A DNA stretch of 64,000 nt, from assembly GCA_030446625.1 (NCBI GenBank), contig JAUJMY010000010.1, positions 7,215 through 71,214 of the forward strand. The letters run 5' to 3'. Below are positions 27,233-38,794 of the stretch, piece after piece. The notes under the pieces were generated by a model. The model did not search any database and was not told the DNA's origin. It saw only the letters and a program-made list of their open reading frames with translations. A program made the translations under genes and the position numbers. Numbering within the stretch: position 1 is the stretch's first letter; each line of letters begins with the position of its first letter. Source of the DNA: Gaiellaceae bacterium. Lineage in GTDB: Bacteria; Actinomycetota; Thermoleophilia; Gaiellales; Gaiellaceae.

Positions 27233-29179
27233 CTACCGCGGAAGCGGCTTCAGGCCCTTTGCGATCGCGAGCATCGTCTCGTTCGAGAGCGAGTTCAGGA
27301 GCGTGTTCACGACCCAGTACGTCGCGCCGTTCGCGCGCAGGACGACCATGTGCAGCTTCGCGCCCGTGTAGTAGAGCTCGTAGCGGCGGCGGCCGATCGT
27401 CAGCGTCTCGTTCGGATCGTCGAGCGCGGGCGCGTCCTCCCAGTTCGTCATCTGGATCCCCCAGTACGCGCTCGCCTCCTTGCCGCTCAGGAAGGTCATC
27501 CGCACGGCGTCGTGCCCCGCGAGCTTGTACGCCCGCACCGGCAGCTCCGCGTCGATCCTCGACGCGCTTTCGACAAGGGTCGGGACGAGGAGCGGGAAGC
27601 GGACGCGGCCGCGGACGCGCCGCAGGTGGTCGAGCGCCTGCGCCGGGTCGCGCCGGACGTCCGGGGGCTGGCGTTTCGGCACGCTCGGCGTGGCCGCGGG
27701 CGCGAGCGACCCCGTGAACGTGCGGCCGACGACGACGGCCAGCATCGCGTCGCCGGCGAGGCGGCGAAGGTTCCCCCGGCGCGGCATCGGCGCGACCTCG
27801 GCGGCGCCGAAGAGGCGCGCGACCGACGCCGCGGCCGCGTCGGCTCGAGGGTACCTCCCGTCGACGAACACGGTCGTGTGCGCGAAGTCCTGCCTCGGCG
27901 CGTCCGCCGGCTGCCCGTTCGGCGGCTCGAGCGTGGCGTAGCCGCGCTCGGCGAGGAGATACGAGGCGTTGGCCGCCGCGCCGGGAACGCCGTTGCCGTT
28001 CAGGACGACGATCGACGTCGCGCGCGGCGGCGGCGCGGGCACGCGCTTCGGCTTCCGCCCGAGCGCAGCGGCGGTCGCCTGCTCCGGCGCGTCGACGTCC
28101 GGGTGCATGAACTCCTCGACCGCCTGCCGGATGTTCGACGGATCGGTGTAGAGGTCGGACGTGCCGTCGACCTCCCGGAGCCCCTCGACCTTCCCCTGGA
28201 AGAAGTTCCCCTGGGGGAGCTCGAACGCGAACAGGCCGTACGAGATCAGGAGGCGCGGGTCGAGGTCGCCCTTGCCGCCGCGGCCGACCTCCACGTTGTC
28301 CGTGATCACCTTGACGAGCTTCGGGACGCTCGTCGGCGAGAACGACGTCCGCAGCTGCTCGTTGAACGCGCGCACGAACGCCTGCTGCCGCGCGAGGCGG
28401 TAGAGGTCGGAGTCCGTGTGCCGGAAGCGGACGTAGTCGAGCGAGTCGGCGCCGTTCAGCTTCTGGTAGCCCGGCTGGAGGTCGATCGTGGCGTAGCGCT
28501 CGCCCCCGTGCGAGTTGTCGTTGAAGTAGCGCCGGTCGACGTCGACCCAGACGCCGCCGATCTTCGCGACGACCTGCTTGAAGCCGCGGAAGTTGACGGT
28601 GATCAGGTAGTTGATCGGGACGCCCGTCAGCGCGCGCACCGTCTGGAGCGTCCCCATCACGCCGCATGCCTCGTACGCGCCGTTGATCTTCTCGCGGAAC
28701 GGCGCGCGTCCGGGGCAGTGGACGTCGACGGCGAGGTCGCGCGGGAACGAGAGCATCGAGAGCGACTTGCGCCGCGGATCCGCTCGCAGGAGCATCACGG
28801 TGTCGGAGCGGCCCGTGACCTCCGCCTCGGGACCCATCCGCTTGTCGTAGCCGACGACGAGTGCGACCGCGGGATCACCCGCGGGCGCGACGTCGAGCCT
28901 CTCCGCCGCCTCCTTCACCTCCGCCGAGCGCGCGCCGACCTTGCCGACGAACTCGTGCTCGAAGTAGAGGTATGCGCCGCCGGCGAGGCCCGCGCCGACG
29001 GTCAGCACCGCGACGCCGAGCCAGACCACGATCCGCACGAGGACGTGCAGCGCGCCGCGGCGGCGCGGTGCGGGCTGCCGGTAGCGCGTCACGGGGGCGA
29101 GCGTGGGCGGCAGGACGGCGCGGCCGTTCCCGTTCGCGCCCGCGGCGCGCCTGACCCCTCTCTTCAGCGTCGTCTTCAT
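27233..29179 (-). CDS. LytR-CpsA-Psr (LCP) family ligase with LytR_C domain
   Basis: LCP proteins attach polymers to peptidoglycan from a lipid carrier. The 648-residue protein has a basic cytoplasmic N-terminus, one membrane helix at about 45-72, and an LCP domain (about 100-300). Hallmarks there are GRSDTVMLLRADPRRKSLSMLSFPRDLAVDV, KINGAYEACG and VNFRGFKQVVAKIGGVWVDVD, with YVRFRHTDSDLYRLARQQAFV. A LytR_C domain follows (about 395-470, TSIVVLNGNGVPGAAANASYLL), then a C-terminal region of unknown type with YWGIQMTNWEDAP. It fits a wall-glycopolymer locus with ugd. Confidence 0.93.
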   Translation of the reverse strand: MKTTLKRGVRRAAGANGNGRAVLPPTLAPVTRYRQPAPRRRGALHVLVRIVVWLGVAVLTVGAGLAGGAYLYFEHEFVGKVGARSAEVKEAAERLDVAPAGDPAVALVVGYDKRMGPEAEVTGRSDTVMLLRADPRRKSLSMLSFPRDLAVDVHCPGRAPFREKINGAYEACGVMGTLQTVRALTGVPINYLITVNFRGFKQVVAKIGGVWVDVDRRYFNDNSHGGERYATIDLQPGYQKLNGADSLDYVRFRHTDSDLYRLARQQAFVRAFNEQLRTSFSPTSVPKLVKVITDNVEVGRGGKGDLDPRLLISYGLFAFELPQGNFFQGKVEGLREVDGTSDLYTDPSNIRQAVEEFMHPDVDAPEQATAAALGRKPKRVPAPPPRATSIVVLNGNGVPGAAANASYLLAERGYATLEPPNGQPADAPRQDFAHTTVFVDGRYPRADAAAASVARLFGAAEVAPMPRRGNLRRLAGDAMLAVVVGRTFTGSLAPAATPSVPKRQPPDVRRDPAQALDHLRRVRGRVRFPLLVPTLVESASRIDAELPVRAYKLAGHDAVRMTFLSGKEASAYWGIQMTNWEDAPALDDPNETLTIGRRRYELYYTGAKLHMVVLRANGATYWVVNTLLNSLSNETMLAIAKGLKPLPR

Positions 29180-29248
29180 CGCCCGAAAAAGACCGTGAGC
29201 GCCTCAGGCGCTCCCGGCGGAGCAGGATAGCCGACCTCCCCAGCGGAT

Positions 29249-32200
29249 CTATGGCGCGTCGTAGGCGAGGTTCGGCCGCAGCCAGCGCTCGACCTCCTCG
29301 ACCTTCTCCTCCTTTCGACGCGCATAGTCCTCCACCTGGTCGCGGCCGATGCGGCCGACGGAGAAGTAGCGCGCCTGCGGGTGCGCCAGGTAGATCCCGC
29401 TCACGCTCGAGGCCGGGGTCATGGCGTAGCTCTCGGTGAGCGCCATCCCCAGCTCGCGCCCGCCGAGCAGGTCGAAGAGCTTCCCCTTCTCGGTGTGGTC
29501 GGGGCAGGCCGGATACCCGAAAGCCGGGCGGATCCCCCGGAAGCGCTCTGCGATCAGGTCGTCGGTCGTCAAGTCGTCGGGCTCGTATCCCCACGCGCGG
29601 CGCGCGACCTGGTGCAGGTACTCGGCGAACGCCTCCGCGAGCCGGTCGGCGAGCGCCTTGACCATGATCGCGCGGTAGTCGTCGTGCTCGCGCTCGAAGC
29701 GCGCCGCGAGCTCGTCGGCCCCGAGCCCGGCGGTGACGGCGAAGGCGCCGACGTGGTCTCCGTGCGGAGCGACGACGTCGGCGAGGCAGCGGTTCGGGCG
29801 GCTGTCGCCGTACGCGGTCTGCTGGCGCAGCATGCAGAAGCGGACGCCATTCTCGAGCGCGATGTCGTCGCCGTCTCCGCGCGCGGCCCAGAAGCCGTAC
29901 ACGCCGCGCGCGCGCAGCAGCTCGCCCGCCACGATCTCGTCGAGCAGCGCGTTCGCGTCGTCGTAGAGATCGCGCGCCGCGGGCTGCTCGAGGATCGCCG
30001 GGAACTTCCCCTTCAGCTCCCAGGCGTGGAAGAAGAACTGCCAGTCGATGTATTCCCGGAGCGTCGCGAGCTCGGGCTCGACCACGCGCGCGCCCGTGAA
30101 CGCCGGCACCGGCAGGTCGTCGAACGGCAGCCGCTCGCGGTTCGCGCGCGCCTGCTCGAGCGGGAGCAGCGGCTTCCGGTCGCGCTCCGCGTGCTGCACC
30201 CGCAGGCGCTCCTGCGTCTCGCGGTTCTCGCGGTCGAGGACGACGCTCCGACCCGCGTCGAGCAAATCCGAGACGACGCCGACCACGCGCGAGGCGTCGA
30301 GCACGTGCACGGTCGCGCGGCTGTACTCGGGCGCGATCTTCACCGCGGTGTGCTGCTTGCTCGTCGTCGCGCCGCCGATCAGCAGCGGCAGCTCGAGCCC
30401 ACGGCGCTCCATCTCGCGCGCGACGTTGACCATCTCGTCCAGCGACGGGGTGATCAGGCCCGACAGCCCGACGAAGTCGCAGCCCTCGCTGACGGCGGTG
30501 TCGAGGATCTTCTCGGTCGGCACCATCACGCCGAGGTCGATCACCGCGTAGTTGTTGCAGCCGAGGACGACGCCGACGATGTTCTTGCCAATGTCGTGCA
30601 CGTCGCCCTTGACGGTGGCGAGCACGACCTTGCCCTGCGCGCGACCGTTGCCGCCCGTCCGCGCCTTCTCCTCCTCCATGTACGGCTCGAGGTACGCGAC
30701 CGCGCGCTTCATCGCCCGCGCGCTCTTCACGACCTGCGGCAGGAACATCTTCCCCGCGCCGAAGAGGTCGCCGACGATCTTCATCCCGTCCATGAGCGGC
30801 CCCTCGATCACGTCGAGCGGGCGCGCCGCCTGCCGCCGCGCTTCCTCGGTGTCCTCCTCGACGTAGTCGACGATCCCGTGGACGAGCGCATGCGCGAGCC
30901 GCTGCTCGACGGGAGCCTCGCGCCACGAGAGGTCGAGCTCGCGCCGGGTCGCCTCGCCCGTGACGCTGCCGGCCAGCGTGACGAGCCGCTCGGTCGCGTC
31001 GGGGCGCCGGTTGAAGATGACGTCCTCGACGTGCTCGAGCAGGTCGGGCGGGATGTCCTCGTAGACGACGAGCTGGCCCGCGTTGACGATCCCCATGTCT
31101 AGGCCCGCTCGGATCGCGTGGAAGAGGAACGCCGAGTGCATCGCCTCGCGCACGACGTCGTTGCCGCGGAAGGAGAACGAGAGGTTCGAGATCCCGCCGC
31201 TCGTCTTGGCGCCGGGGCAGCGCTCCTTGATCAGCGGGAGGGCCTCGACGAACGCTTTGCCGTACTCGCTGTGCTCCTCGATCCCGGTCGCGACGGCGAG
31301 AATGTTCGGGTCGAACACGATGTCCTCGGGCGCGAAGCCCGCCTCCTCGGTGAGCAGCCGGTACGCGCGCTCGCAGATCGCCACCTTGCGCTCCACGGTC
31401 TCCGCCTGTCCTTGCTCGTCGAACGCCATCACGACGACGCCCGCGCCGTAGCTCTTCACGCGCCGCGCCTGCTCGAGGAACGGCCCTTCGCCCTCCTTGA
31501 GGCTGATCGAGTTGACGATCCCCTTGCCCTGGACGCACTTCAGCCCCGCCTCGAGCACCGACCAGCGCGAGCTGTCGATCATGATCGGAATCCGCGCGAC
31601 CTCCGGCTCCGTCGCGAGCAGGTTCAGGAAGGTCGTCATCGCCTGCTCCGAGTCGAGCAGGTCGGCGTCCATGTTGACGTCGAGGATGTTCGCGCCGCCG
31701 CGCACCTGCTCGAGCGCGACGTCGAGCGCGCCCTCCCAGTCGCCGGCCTCGACCATGCGGCGGAAGCGCGCCGAGCCGGTGACGTTCGTCCGCTCGCCGA
31801 CCATGACGAAGCCGGTGTCGGGCCCGATCTCGAACGGCTCGAGGCCGCTCAATCTCGTCCGCCGCTGCCGCTCCGGAACGCGTCTCGGGTTGAGACCCCG
31901 TGCCGTGTGCGCGATCGCCAGTACGTGCTCGGGCGTCGTCCCGCAGCAGCCGCCGACGACGTTCACGAGGCCGTCACGCCCGAACTCGCCGAGGATCCGG
32001 CTCGTGTCCGTCGGCTGCTCGTCGTGCTCGCCCATCGCATTCGGCAGGCCGGCGTTCGGGTGGCAGGCGACGTACGTCGTCGCCATCCTCGCCAGGTCTT
32101 CGACGAACGGACGCATGTCCGCGGCGCCGAGCGAGCAGTTCACGCCGACGATCAGCGGCTCCGCGTGCTCGACCGACGCCCAGAACGCCTCGACCGTCTG

Positions 32201-32848
32201 CCCCGAGAGGTTCCGGCCGCTGCGGTCGATCGCGGTGAAGGAGATCCACAGCGGCAACTCCGGCGCGACGTCTCGGGCCGCGAAGATCGCAGCCTTCGCG
32301 TTCAGCGTGTCGAAGATCGTCTCGACGAGGAGGACGTCGACGCCCCCCTCGGCGAGCGCTTCGATCTGCTCCGCGTACGCGTCGCGGACCCGGTCGAACG
32401 TCGCGCTGCGGAACGAGGGGTCGTCGACCTTGGGCGACAGCGAGAGGGAGACGTTGAGCGGCCCGATCGACCCGGCGACCCACGCCGGCTTCTCCCACTC
32501 GTCCGCGACCTCCCGCGCGAGCCGCGCGCCGGCGAGGCTCATCTCGCGCGCGAACGGCTCGAGGCGGTAGTCCGCCTGCCCGATCGTCGTGGCCGTGAAC
32601 GTGTTGGTCGTGAGGACGTCCGCGCCGGCGGCGAGGTACGAGCGGTGGATGTCCCGCACGACCTCCGGCCTGGTCAGGTTCAGGAGGTCCGGATCGCCCG
32701 CGAGATCGTGCAGGTGGTCGCGGAAGCGCTCGCCGCGGTACGCGTCCTCCCCCTTGACCGTGCGCTGGATGAGGACGCCGTACGCGCCGTCGAGCACGAC
32801 GATCCGCTCGTCCAGAAGCTCCTCGAAGTGGTCGATCGTCGCCTTCAC
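29249..32848 (-). CDS. metH: Cobalamin-dependent methionine synthase
   Basis: MetH methylates homocysteine from methyltetrahydrofolate through B12. The 1199-residue protein has all four modules. The homocysteine/zinc module (1-320) shows [23 protein letters not shown] and [10 protein letters not shown]. The pterin module (about 330-610) shows [15 protein letters not shown] and [15 protein letters not shown]. The B12 cap and domain (about 640-880) shows [14 protein letters not shown] with the His ligand. The SAM activation domain (about 920-1190) shows [27 protein letters not shown] 32848 is preceded by GGAG. Its leader is structured. With ahcY and mtnA it completes a methyl-cycle cluster. Confidence 0.98.
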   Translation of the reverse strand: MKATIDHFEELLDERIVVLDGAYGVLIQRTVKGEDAYRGERFRDHLHDLAGDPDLLNLTRPEVVRDIHRSYLAAGADVLTTNTFTATTIGQADYRLEPFAREMSLAGARLAREVADEWEKPAWVAGSIGPLNVSLSLSPKVDDPSFRSATFDRVRDAYAEQIEALAEGGVDVLLVETIFDTLNAKAAIFAARDVAPELPLWISFTAIDRSGRNLSGQTVEAFWASVEHAEPLIVGVNCSLGAADMRPFVEDLARMATTYVACHPNAGLPNAMGEHDEQPTDTSRILGEFGRDGLVNVVGGCCGTTPEHVLAIAHTARGLNPRRVPERQRRTRLSGLEPFEIGPDTGFVMVGERTNVTGSARFRRMVEAGDWEGALDVALEQVRGGANILDVNMDADLLDSEQAMTTFLNLLATEPEVARIPIMIDSSRWSVLEAGLKCVQGKGIVNSISLKEGEGPFLEQARRVKSYGAGVVVMAFDEQGQAETVERKVAICERAYRLLTEEAGFAPEDIVFDPNILAVATGIEEHSEYGKAFVEALPLIKERCPGAKTSGGISNLSFSFRGNDVVREAMHSAFLFHAIRAGLDMGIVNAGQLVVYEDIPPDLLEHVEDVIFNRRPDATERLVTLAGSVTGEATRRELDLSWREAPVEQRLAHALVHGIVDYVEEDTEEARRQAARPLDVIEGPLMDGMKIVGDLFGAGKMFLPQVVKSARAMKRAVAYLEPYMEEEKARTGGNGRAQGKVVLATVKGDVHDIGKNIVGVVLGCNNYAVIDLGVMVPTEKILDTAVSEGCDFVGLSGLITPSLDEMVNVAREMERRGLELPLLIGGATTSKQHTAVKIAPEYSRATVHVLDASRVVGVVSDLLDAGRSVVLDRENRETQERLRVQHAERDRKPLLPLEQARANRERLPFDDLPVPAFTGARVVEPELATLREYIDWQFFFHAWELKGKFPAILEQPAARDLYDDANALLDEIVAGELLRARGVYGFWAARGDGDDIALENGVRFCMLRQQTAYGDSRPNRCLADVVAPHGDHVGAFAVTAGLGADELAARFEREHDDYRAIMVKALADRLAEAFAEYLHQVARRAWGYEPDDLTTDDLIAERFRGIRPAFGYPACPDHTEKGKLFDLLGGRELGMALTESYAMTPASSVSGIYLAHPQARYFSVGRIGRDQVEDYARRKEEKVEEVERWLRPNLAYDAP

Positions 32849-32950
32849 GAAAAACGCTCCGTCCTAAAGAGACGCGAGGCGCGAGGCTCGTGGCTCTTTA
32901 GGCGTTTGGTAACCCGGTCGCCAAGCTGCCTTCAAAGCTCTCCGGGACGT
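32849..32950 (-). promoter_or_regulatory. Structured metH leader with alternative hairpins
   Basis: On the minus strand a 9-bp perfect stem (CCTAAAGAG 32902-32894 with CTCTTTAGG 32871-32863) has a 22-nt loop and is followed by GGAG, TTTTT and the GTG start. The bases of its 5' arm can instead pair upstream (GGC/CTTT at 32928-32937 with AAAG/GCC at 32896-32903), an exclusive fold typical of a riboswitch or attenuator. CCCGG/CCGGG (32942-32946, 32913-32917) may close the upstream part. I recognise no known SAM, SAH or cobalamin aptamer in it. Confidence 0.5.
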
Positions 32951-32980
32951 GCAGCGCGCAGTGTAGCCGCGCGGGCGACG

Positions 32981-33445
32981 CTAGGCGCGGCCGGCCGTGA
33001 CCTTCGGCTGGACGTTGCGGTCGGGCAGGGCCGCGACGGCGAGCTGGTTCTCCGCGTGGCGGATGCGCTGCTCGAGCTGCCAGCGGTCGGCGTCGGGCTC
33101 GTCGCGCTGCGCGCGCTCGAGCTCGGCCCGCGCCTCGTCGAGCTGGCGCTGGGCGCGCTCCGCATCCACGTCGCCGGCCGCGACCGCGTCGTCCACCAGC
33201 GCGAGCGCCCGGTCGAGCTCCACCTTGAAGAACCCGGGGCCCGTGGCGTACTCCCGCACGTCCCCCTCGCCCACGTGGACCCGGGTCGAGCCCGCCTTCA
33301 GCGTCGCGACGAGCGGCGCGTGGCGCGCGAGGACGCCGATCTCGCCGGCGGCGCCGGGGACGATCAGCATCTCGGCCTCGCCCTCGAACGCCGGCCCGTC
33401 CGGGGTGACGAGCGAGACGTCGAACTTGCGGCGCTCGTCGGCCAC
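32981..33445 (-). CDS. atpC: ATP synthase epsilon subunit
   Basis: Epsilon is part of the central stalk and inhibits hydrolysis. The 154-residue protein has the N-terminal beta domain (MADERRKFDVSLVTPDGPAFEGEAEMLIVPGAAGEIGVLARHAPLVATLKAG, 1-85) and two C-terminal helices (ERAQRQLDEARAELERAQ). The tail continues 20 residues past the family norm. It starts 3 bp after the atpD stop, so the two are one unit; the rest of the atp genes lie at 49-54 kb. Confidence 0.95.
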   Translation of the reverse strand: MADERRKFDVSLVTPDGPAFEGEAEMLIVPGAAGEIGVLARHAPLVATLKAGSTRVHVGEGDVREYATGPGFFKVELDRALALVDDAVAAGDVDAERAQRQLDEARAELERAQRDEPDADRWQLEQRIRHAENQLAVAALPDRNVQPKVTAGRA

Positions 33446-33448
33446 GCG

Positions 33449-35041
<1,593 letters not shown>

Positions 35042-35061
35042 TCAGCTACGGTGTCGCCGCC

Positions 35062-35523
35062 GTGCGGAGGGGATTGATCGGGGTCGTGGCTGCGTGCGCG
35101 TGCGCGTTCGCGCTGGCCGGATGCGCGCTCGGGGGAGCCTCGAAGGAGGACTTCGCGGCCGACGTCCGCGAGGCGCGCGACCGCGTCGACTCGGCGCTCG
35201 CGTCGGTGACGCGCGCGCAGTCGCTCGAGGATCTCTTCGACCGCATGGACGACGCCTCGCGCGCCGTGGACGCCGCTGCGGACGACCTCGACGACGCGGG
35301 CGCACCCGAGGACCTGCAGGACGAAGCGGACGAGCTCGTCGACGCGTTCCACCAGCTCTCGACCGACCTCGAGGCCACGGCCGACACGATCCGCGAGCCG
35401 GCCTTCGCCGACGTCCTCCCCGGGACGCGCGGTCTCAGCTTCGAGAGCTGGACGAAGGCGAACCGGGTGCTCGGCGAGCTGCGTGAGCAGGGGATCGACG
35501 TGCAGCCGCTCGCGCGGCACTAG
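35062..35523 (+). CDS. Putative lipoprotein with helical domain
   Basis: The 153-residue protein has a signal peptide and lipobox (LAGC at residues 18-21) and then a highly charged helical domain, mostly Asp, Glu, Ala and Leu (ASVTRAQSLEDLFDRMDDASRAVDAAADDLDDAG). It is probably a lipid-anchored coiled-coil or helical bundle outside the membrane. GTG 35062 follows TACGGT by 9 bp, leaderless and divergent from atpDC. No known family. The next gene is also a lipoprotein on the same strand. Confidence 0.75.
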   Translation: MRRGLIGVVAACACAFALAGCALGGASKEDFAADVREARDRVDSALASVTRAQSLEDLFDRMDDASRAVDAAADDLDDAGAPEDLQDEADELVDAFHQLSTDLEATADTIREPAFADVLPGTRGLSFESWTKANRVLGELREQGIDVQPLARH

Positions 35524-35559
35524 TCCTCGTAGTAGTACGCGAGCGGATCGCGCCGCCTT

Positions 35560-36171
35560 ATGCTCCGCCTGACGGTGCAGCGACCTCTCGTCCTCGCCGC
35601 AGTCGTGCTCGCCTGCGCAGCGTCTTCGTCCGGTTGCGACATCGAACACGGGTCCGACGAAGACGCCCGTCCCCGCCGTGACGGCCCCGCGACGATCGAC
35701 GAGGCGGTCGGCTCATACCGCGGCATCCGGCTCGGTCACACCGAGAGGGACGTGCGGCGGGTTTTCGGCAAGCCGGCCGAAGGCGAGGGTTTTTTCCCGG
35801 CTGGGGAGAGCTTCGGCGAGATCGGGGGCGCACCGAGTGTGGCCAACTGGCCGCCCGGCTCGCGCGAGGCGCCGACCGTTCTGCGGTACGAGGACGCAGC
35901 GTTCCTGGTCGGGCCGCGCGGCGTGTTCGCATTCGTCGTGACGGAAGACGGCGCGACGACGAAGCGTCACGTCCGGATCGGCGACCCTCTGCAGCGAGCA
36001 CGCAGCGTCTACGGCGCCGGGTGCGGCGAGCAGTCGTACGGAGAGCCGCTGTTCAGTGACGAGGCGCCGTCGTTCCCGTGGTGCCGCACGACGATCGATG
36101 ACCGGATCCGACTCTGGTTCGGCCGGGACCCGATCCGTAGCATCACGCTCGCCCGTGTCGGCCCGGAGTAG
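35560..36171 (+). CDS. Putative lipoprotein of unknown function
   Basis: The 203-residue protein has a signal peptide with a lipobox-like SSSGC (cysteine about 26). The mature part is Gly- and Asp-rich, with a repeated theme: YRGIRLGHTERDVRRVFGKP and HVRIGDPLQRARSVYGAGC. This is like two copies of a SmpA/BamE-style fold, which uses GxxxxDVxxxxG repeats; that relation is a guess. Two Cys (GAGCGEQ, WCRTT) may pair. G+C is slightly lower than neighbours. It is divergent in place from the anti-sigma gene that follows on the other strand. Confidence 0.65.
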   Translation: MLRLTVQRPLVLAAVVLACAASSSGCDIEHGSDEDARPRRDGPATIDEAVGSYRGIRLGHTERDVRRVFGKPAEGEGFFPAGESFGEIGGAPSVANWPPGSREAPTVLRYEDAAFLVGPRGVFAFVVTEDGATTKRHVRIGDPLQRARSVYGAGCGEQSYGEPLFSDEAPSFPWCRTTIDDRIRLWFGRDPIRSITLARVGPE

Positions 36172-36204
36172 CTACTCCTCCGCCGAGAGCGGCGCGCGCG
36201 CGAG

Positions 36205-36660
36205 CTAGCGTACCGTTTCCTGCGGACCGCCGAGCTTCCCGCCGTCGGCACCGGACGCGATCTCGAGCAGCGACAGCTCGCGCTCGAGCTCGCTCTGCGT
36301 CGGGAACTGCCTCGGGGCGGCGAGGCGCTCGGAGCCGGCGTCGCGCGCCTGGTTCGACGCGAGCTGCGTGGCGACGCCGGCAACGGCGATCATGAGTCCC
36401 GCGGCGACGGCCGGGACGGCGCGCAGCGTTGCGCGCCGCGGCAGCCGGCGGACCGTCAGCGACGCCGTCCGCTCGAGCGGCGCCTCGCGCAGCGCGTGCG
36501 TGAACGCCGCGACCTCGACCTCGTACGCGCGGCACTCGGCGCACCGCGCAAGGTGCACGTTCACCATCGCGCGCTCGAGCTGCGAGAGCTCCGAGTCGAG
36601 GGCGACGGAGATCTGCGCGCGCACACGGTCGCAGACGAGAGAGCGACGAACCGGACTCAC
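36205..36660 (-). CDS. Zinc-finger anti-sigma factor-like membrane protein
   Basis: The 151-residue protein carries a putative zf-HC2 motif at the N-terminus (H36-x3-C40-x2-C43: VHLARCAECRAYE), one membrane helix (about 80-98, VPAVAAGLMIAVAGVA) and a short outer segment. This is the anti-sigma factor layout, in which the zinc domain binds an ECF sigma factor in the cytoplasm. No sigma gene is adjacent, so it is an orphan, and a sensor role other than anti-sigma is possible. It precedes oppF on the same strand... the genes are 35 bp apart. Confidence 0.78.
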   Translation of the reverse strand: MSPVRRSLVCDRVRAQISVALDSELSQLERAMVNVHLARCAECRAYEVEVAAFTHALREAPLERTASLTVRRLPRRATLRAVPAVAAGLMIAVAGVATQLASNQARDAGSERLAAPRQFPTQSELERELSLLEIASGADGGKLGGPQETVR

Positions 36661-36695
36661 GTGGACTAAGACGGCGGCACGCCGCAGGAGTTAGA

Positions 36696-37772
36696 TCAGG
36701 CGGGCGCGGGCTCGGCGCCGTTGCCGGTGGTGCTCAGCGGCCGCATCACCTCGGCGAAGTGGCAGGCGCTCGGATGGCCGTGGCCGCGGTCGATGAGCGG
36801 CGGAACCTCCTCGGCGCAGATCTCCTGCGCCTTCCAGCAGCGCGTGCGGAAGACGCAGCCCGAGGGCGGGTTCGCTGGGCTCGGGACGTCGCCCTCGAGC
36901 ACGATCCGCTTCCGCTTCCCGCGTTGCGTCGGCGAGTCGATCGGCACGGCCGAGAGCAGCGCCTGCGTGTACGGGTGCGTGGGCCGGTCGTAGATCTCCT
37001 CGCGCGTGCCGACCTCGACGATCTTGCCGAGGTACATCACCGCGACACGGTTCGAGATGTGGCGGACGATCGCGAGGTCGTGCGCGATGAAGAGGAACGT
37101 CAGCCCGAACTCGTGCTGGAGCGACTCGAGCAGGTTCACGACCTGCGCCTGGATCGAGACGTCGAGGGCCGAGACGGGCTCGTCGAGGACGAGCATCTCC
37201 GGGTTCAGTGCCAGCGCGCGCGCGACGCCGATCCGCTGGCGCTGCCCGCCCGAGAACTCGTGCGGGAAGCGGTTCGCGTGCTCGGGACTGAGGCCGACGG
37301 TCCGCAGGAGGTCCTCCACGCGCAGCCGCCCCTGCTGGCCCCGGTACAGCCCGTGGATCCGCAGCGGCTCGCCGACGATCTCGCGGACCGTCATGCGCGG
37401 GTTCAGCGAAGCGTACGGGTCCTGGAAGACGATCTGGATGTCGCGCCGGATCGGCCGCATCTGCTTCCGGTTGAACTTCGTGATGTCCCGGCCGTTGAAG
37501 ATGATGCGGCCGGCCGTCGGTTCGAGCAGCTTGATGATCGTGCGGCCCAGCGTCGTCTTGCCGCACCCCGACTCGCCGACGATGCCGAGGGTCTCGCCGC
37601 GGCGCACGCTCAGGTCGACGCCTTCGACGGCCTGCACGTGGCCGACGGTGTGCTTGAACACGCCCGCCTTGATCGGGAAGTGCTTGACGAGCCCTTCGAC
37701 GCGCAGAATCTCGTCGCCCCCGGCGTCGATCGCCGCGCGCGCGGCCGCGGTGAGTGTGGGCGTCTCGGTCAC
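36696..37772 (-). CDS. oppF: Oligopeptide ABC transporter ATP-binding protein OppF
   Basis: The 358-residue protein is the second ATPase of a peptide/nickel-type importer. It has Walker [26 protein letters not shown], signature [14 protein letters not shown], Walker [12 protein letters not shown] and [17 protein letters not shown]. The OppF-type C-terminal Cys cluster is present ([19 protein letters not shown]), which may hold an iron-sulfur cluster. GTG 37772 overlaps the oppD stop (GTGA). It ends the oppABCDF run. Confidence 0.95.
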   Translation of the reverse strand: MTETPTLTAAARAAIDAGGDEILRVEGLVKHFPIKAGVFKHTVGHVQAVEGVDLSVRRGETLGIVGESGCGKTTLGRTIIKLLEPTAGRIIFNGRDITKFNRKQMRPIRRDIQIVFQDPYASLNPRMTVREIVGEPLRIHGLYRGQQGRLRVEDLLRTVGLSPEHANRFPHEFSGGQRQRIGVARALALNPEMLVLDEPVSALDVSIQAQVVNLLESLQHEFGLTFLFIAHDLAIVRHISNRVAVMYLGKIVEVGTREEIYDRPTHPYTQALLSAVPIDSPTQRGKRKRIVLEGDVPSPANPPSGCVFRTRCWKAQEICAEEVPPLIDRGHGHPSACHFAEVMRPLSTTGNGAEPAPA

Positions 37773-38794
37773 GAGCTGCTCGGGGCCCCGACGTTGACGT
37801 ACGGCGTCTCGCCCGCGAGCTCCTCCGCGAAGTGGCACGCGGAGAGGTGAGGTGGCCCCTCGCCCACCTGGCGCAGCGGCGGCATCTCGGTCCGGCAGCG
37901 CGCGCGGCCCTGCGAGAGCGTGCAGCGCGGGTGGAACGGGCAACCAGGCGGGAGGTTGATCAGGCTCGGCGGCTGCCCGGGGATCGGCTGCAGCCACTCC
38001 TGATCCCCTTCGAGCCTCGCGAGGCTGTTCATCAGCCCGACCGTGTACGGGTGCCGCGGCGAGTCGAAGATCGTGTACACGTCGCCGACCTCTACCGCGC
38101 TCCCCGCGTACATGACGACCACGCGGTCAGCAAGCTCCGCGATCAGGCCGAGGTCGTGCGTGATCAGGATCGTCGCGGCGTGCGTCTCGCGTTGCGCCGT
38201 CTTCATCACCTCGACGATCTGGGCCTGGATCGTCACGTCGAGCGCCGTCGTCGGCTCGTCGGCGATCAGCACCGACGGCGAGTTCGCGATGGCCATCGCG
38301 ATCATCGCGCGCTGCCGCATCCCGCCGGAGAACTCGTGCGGGTACTGGTCGTACCGGCGCTCGGCGAACGGCACGCCGACGAGCTCGAGCAAGGCGATCG
38401 TGCGGGCGCGCGCCTCGTCGTCCGAGACGTCGGGGTTGTGCGTCAGAACCGCTTCCGAGATCTGGTCGCCGATCTTCAGGACGGGGTTCAGCGACGTCAT
38501 CGGATCCTGGAAGATCATCGCCGCCTCGCCGCCGCGGAGCTTCCGCAGGTCGTTCGACGACATCGCGAGCAGGTCTCGCCCCTTGAAGACCGCCTGACCG
38601 CTCACGATCGCGTTCGGGATCAGCCCGAGGACCGACATCACGGACACGCTCTTCCCCGAGCCGGACTCGCCGATGATGCCGAGCACCTCGCCCGGGTAGA
38701 GGTCGTAGCTGACGCCGGCGACGGCGTGCACGACGCCGTCCTCCGTCCGGAAGTCGACCTTCAGATCGCGTACGGAGAGAATCGGGTCAGGCAC
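37769..38794 (-). CDS. oppD: Oligopeptide ABC transporter ATP-binding protein OppD
   Basis: The 341-residue protein is the first ATPase of the importer. Walker A is [10 protein letters not shown], the Q-loop [12 protein letters not shown], signature [16 protein letters not shown], Walker [21 protein letters not shown], switch [20 protein letters not shown]. The C-terminal Cys set [16 protein letters not shown] and ACHF is typical. ATG 38794 overlaps the oppC stop by 8 bp and the stop overlaps oppF (GTGA), so translation is coupled along the operon. Confidence 0.96.
   Translation of the reverse strand: MPDPILSVRDLKVDFRTEDGVVHAVAGVSYDLYPGEVLGIIGESGSGKSVSVMSVLGLIPNAIVSGQAVFKGRDLLAMSSNDLRKLRGGEAAMIFQDPMTSLNPVLKIGDQISEAVLTHNPDVSDDEARARTIALLELVGVPFAERRYDQYPHEFSGGMRQRAMIAMAIANSPSVLIADEPTTALDVTIQAQIVEVMKTAQRETHAATILITHDLGLIAELADRVVVMYAGSAVEVGDVYTIFDSPRHPYTVGLMNSLARLEGDQEWLQPIPGQPPSLINLPPGCPFHPRCTLSQGRARCRTEMPPLRQVGEGPPHLSACHFAEELAGETPYVNVGAPSSS

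Noticed and set aside
32849-32950. Cobalamin riboswitch before metH
   Set aside because: No B12-box or GCCACUG-type core was found; kept only as an unclassified leader.
36205-36660. Regulator of the opp operon
   Set aside because: Adjacent to oppF but no sigma factor or operator is seen; only proximity.
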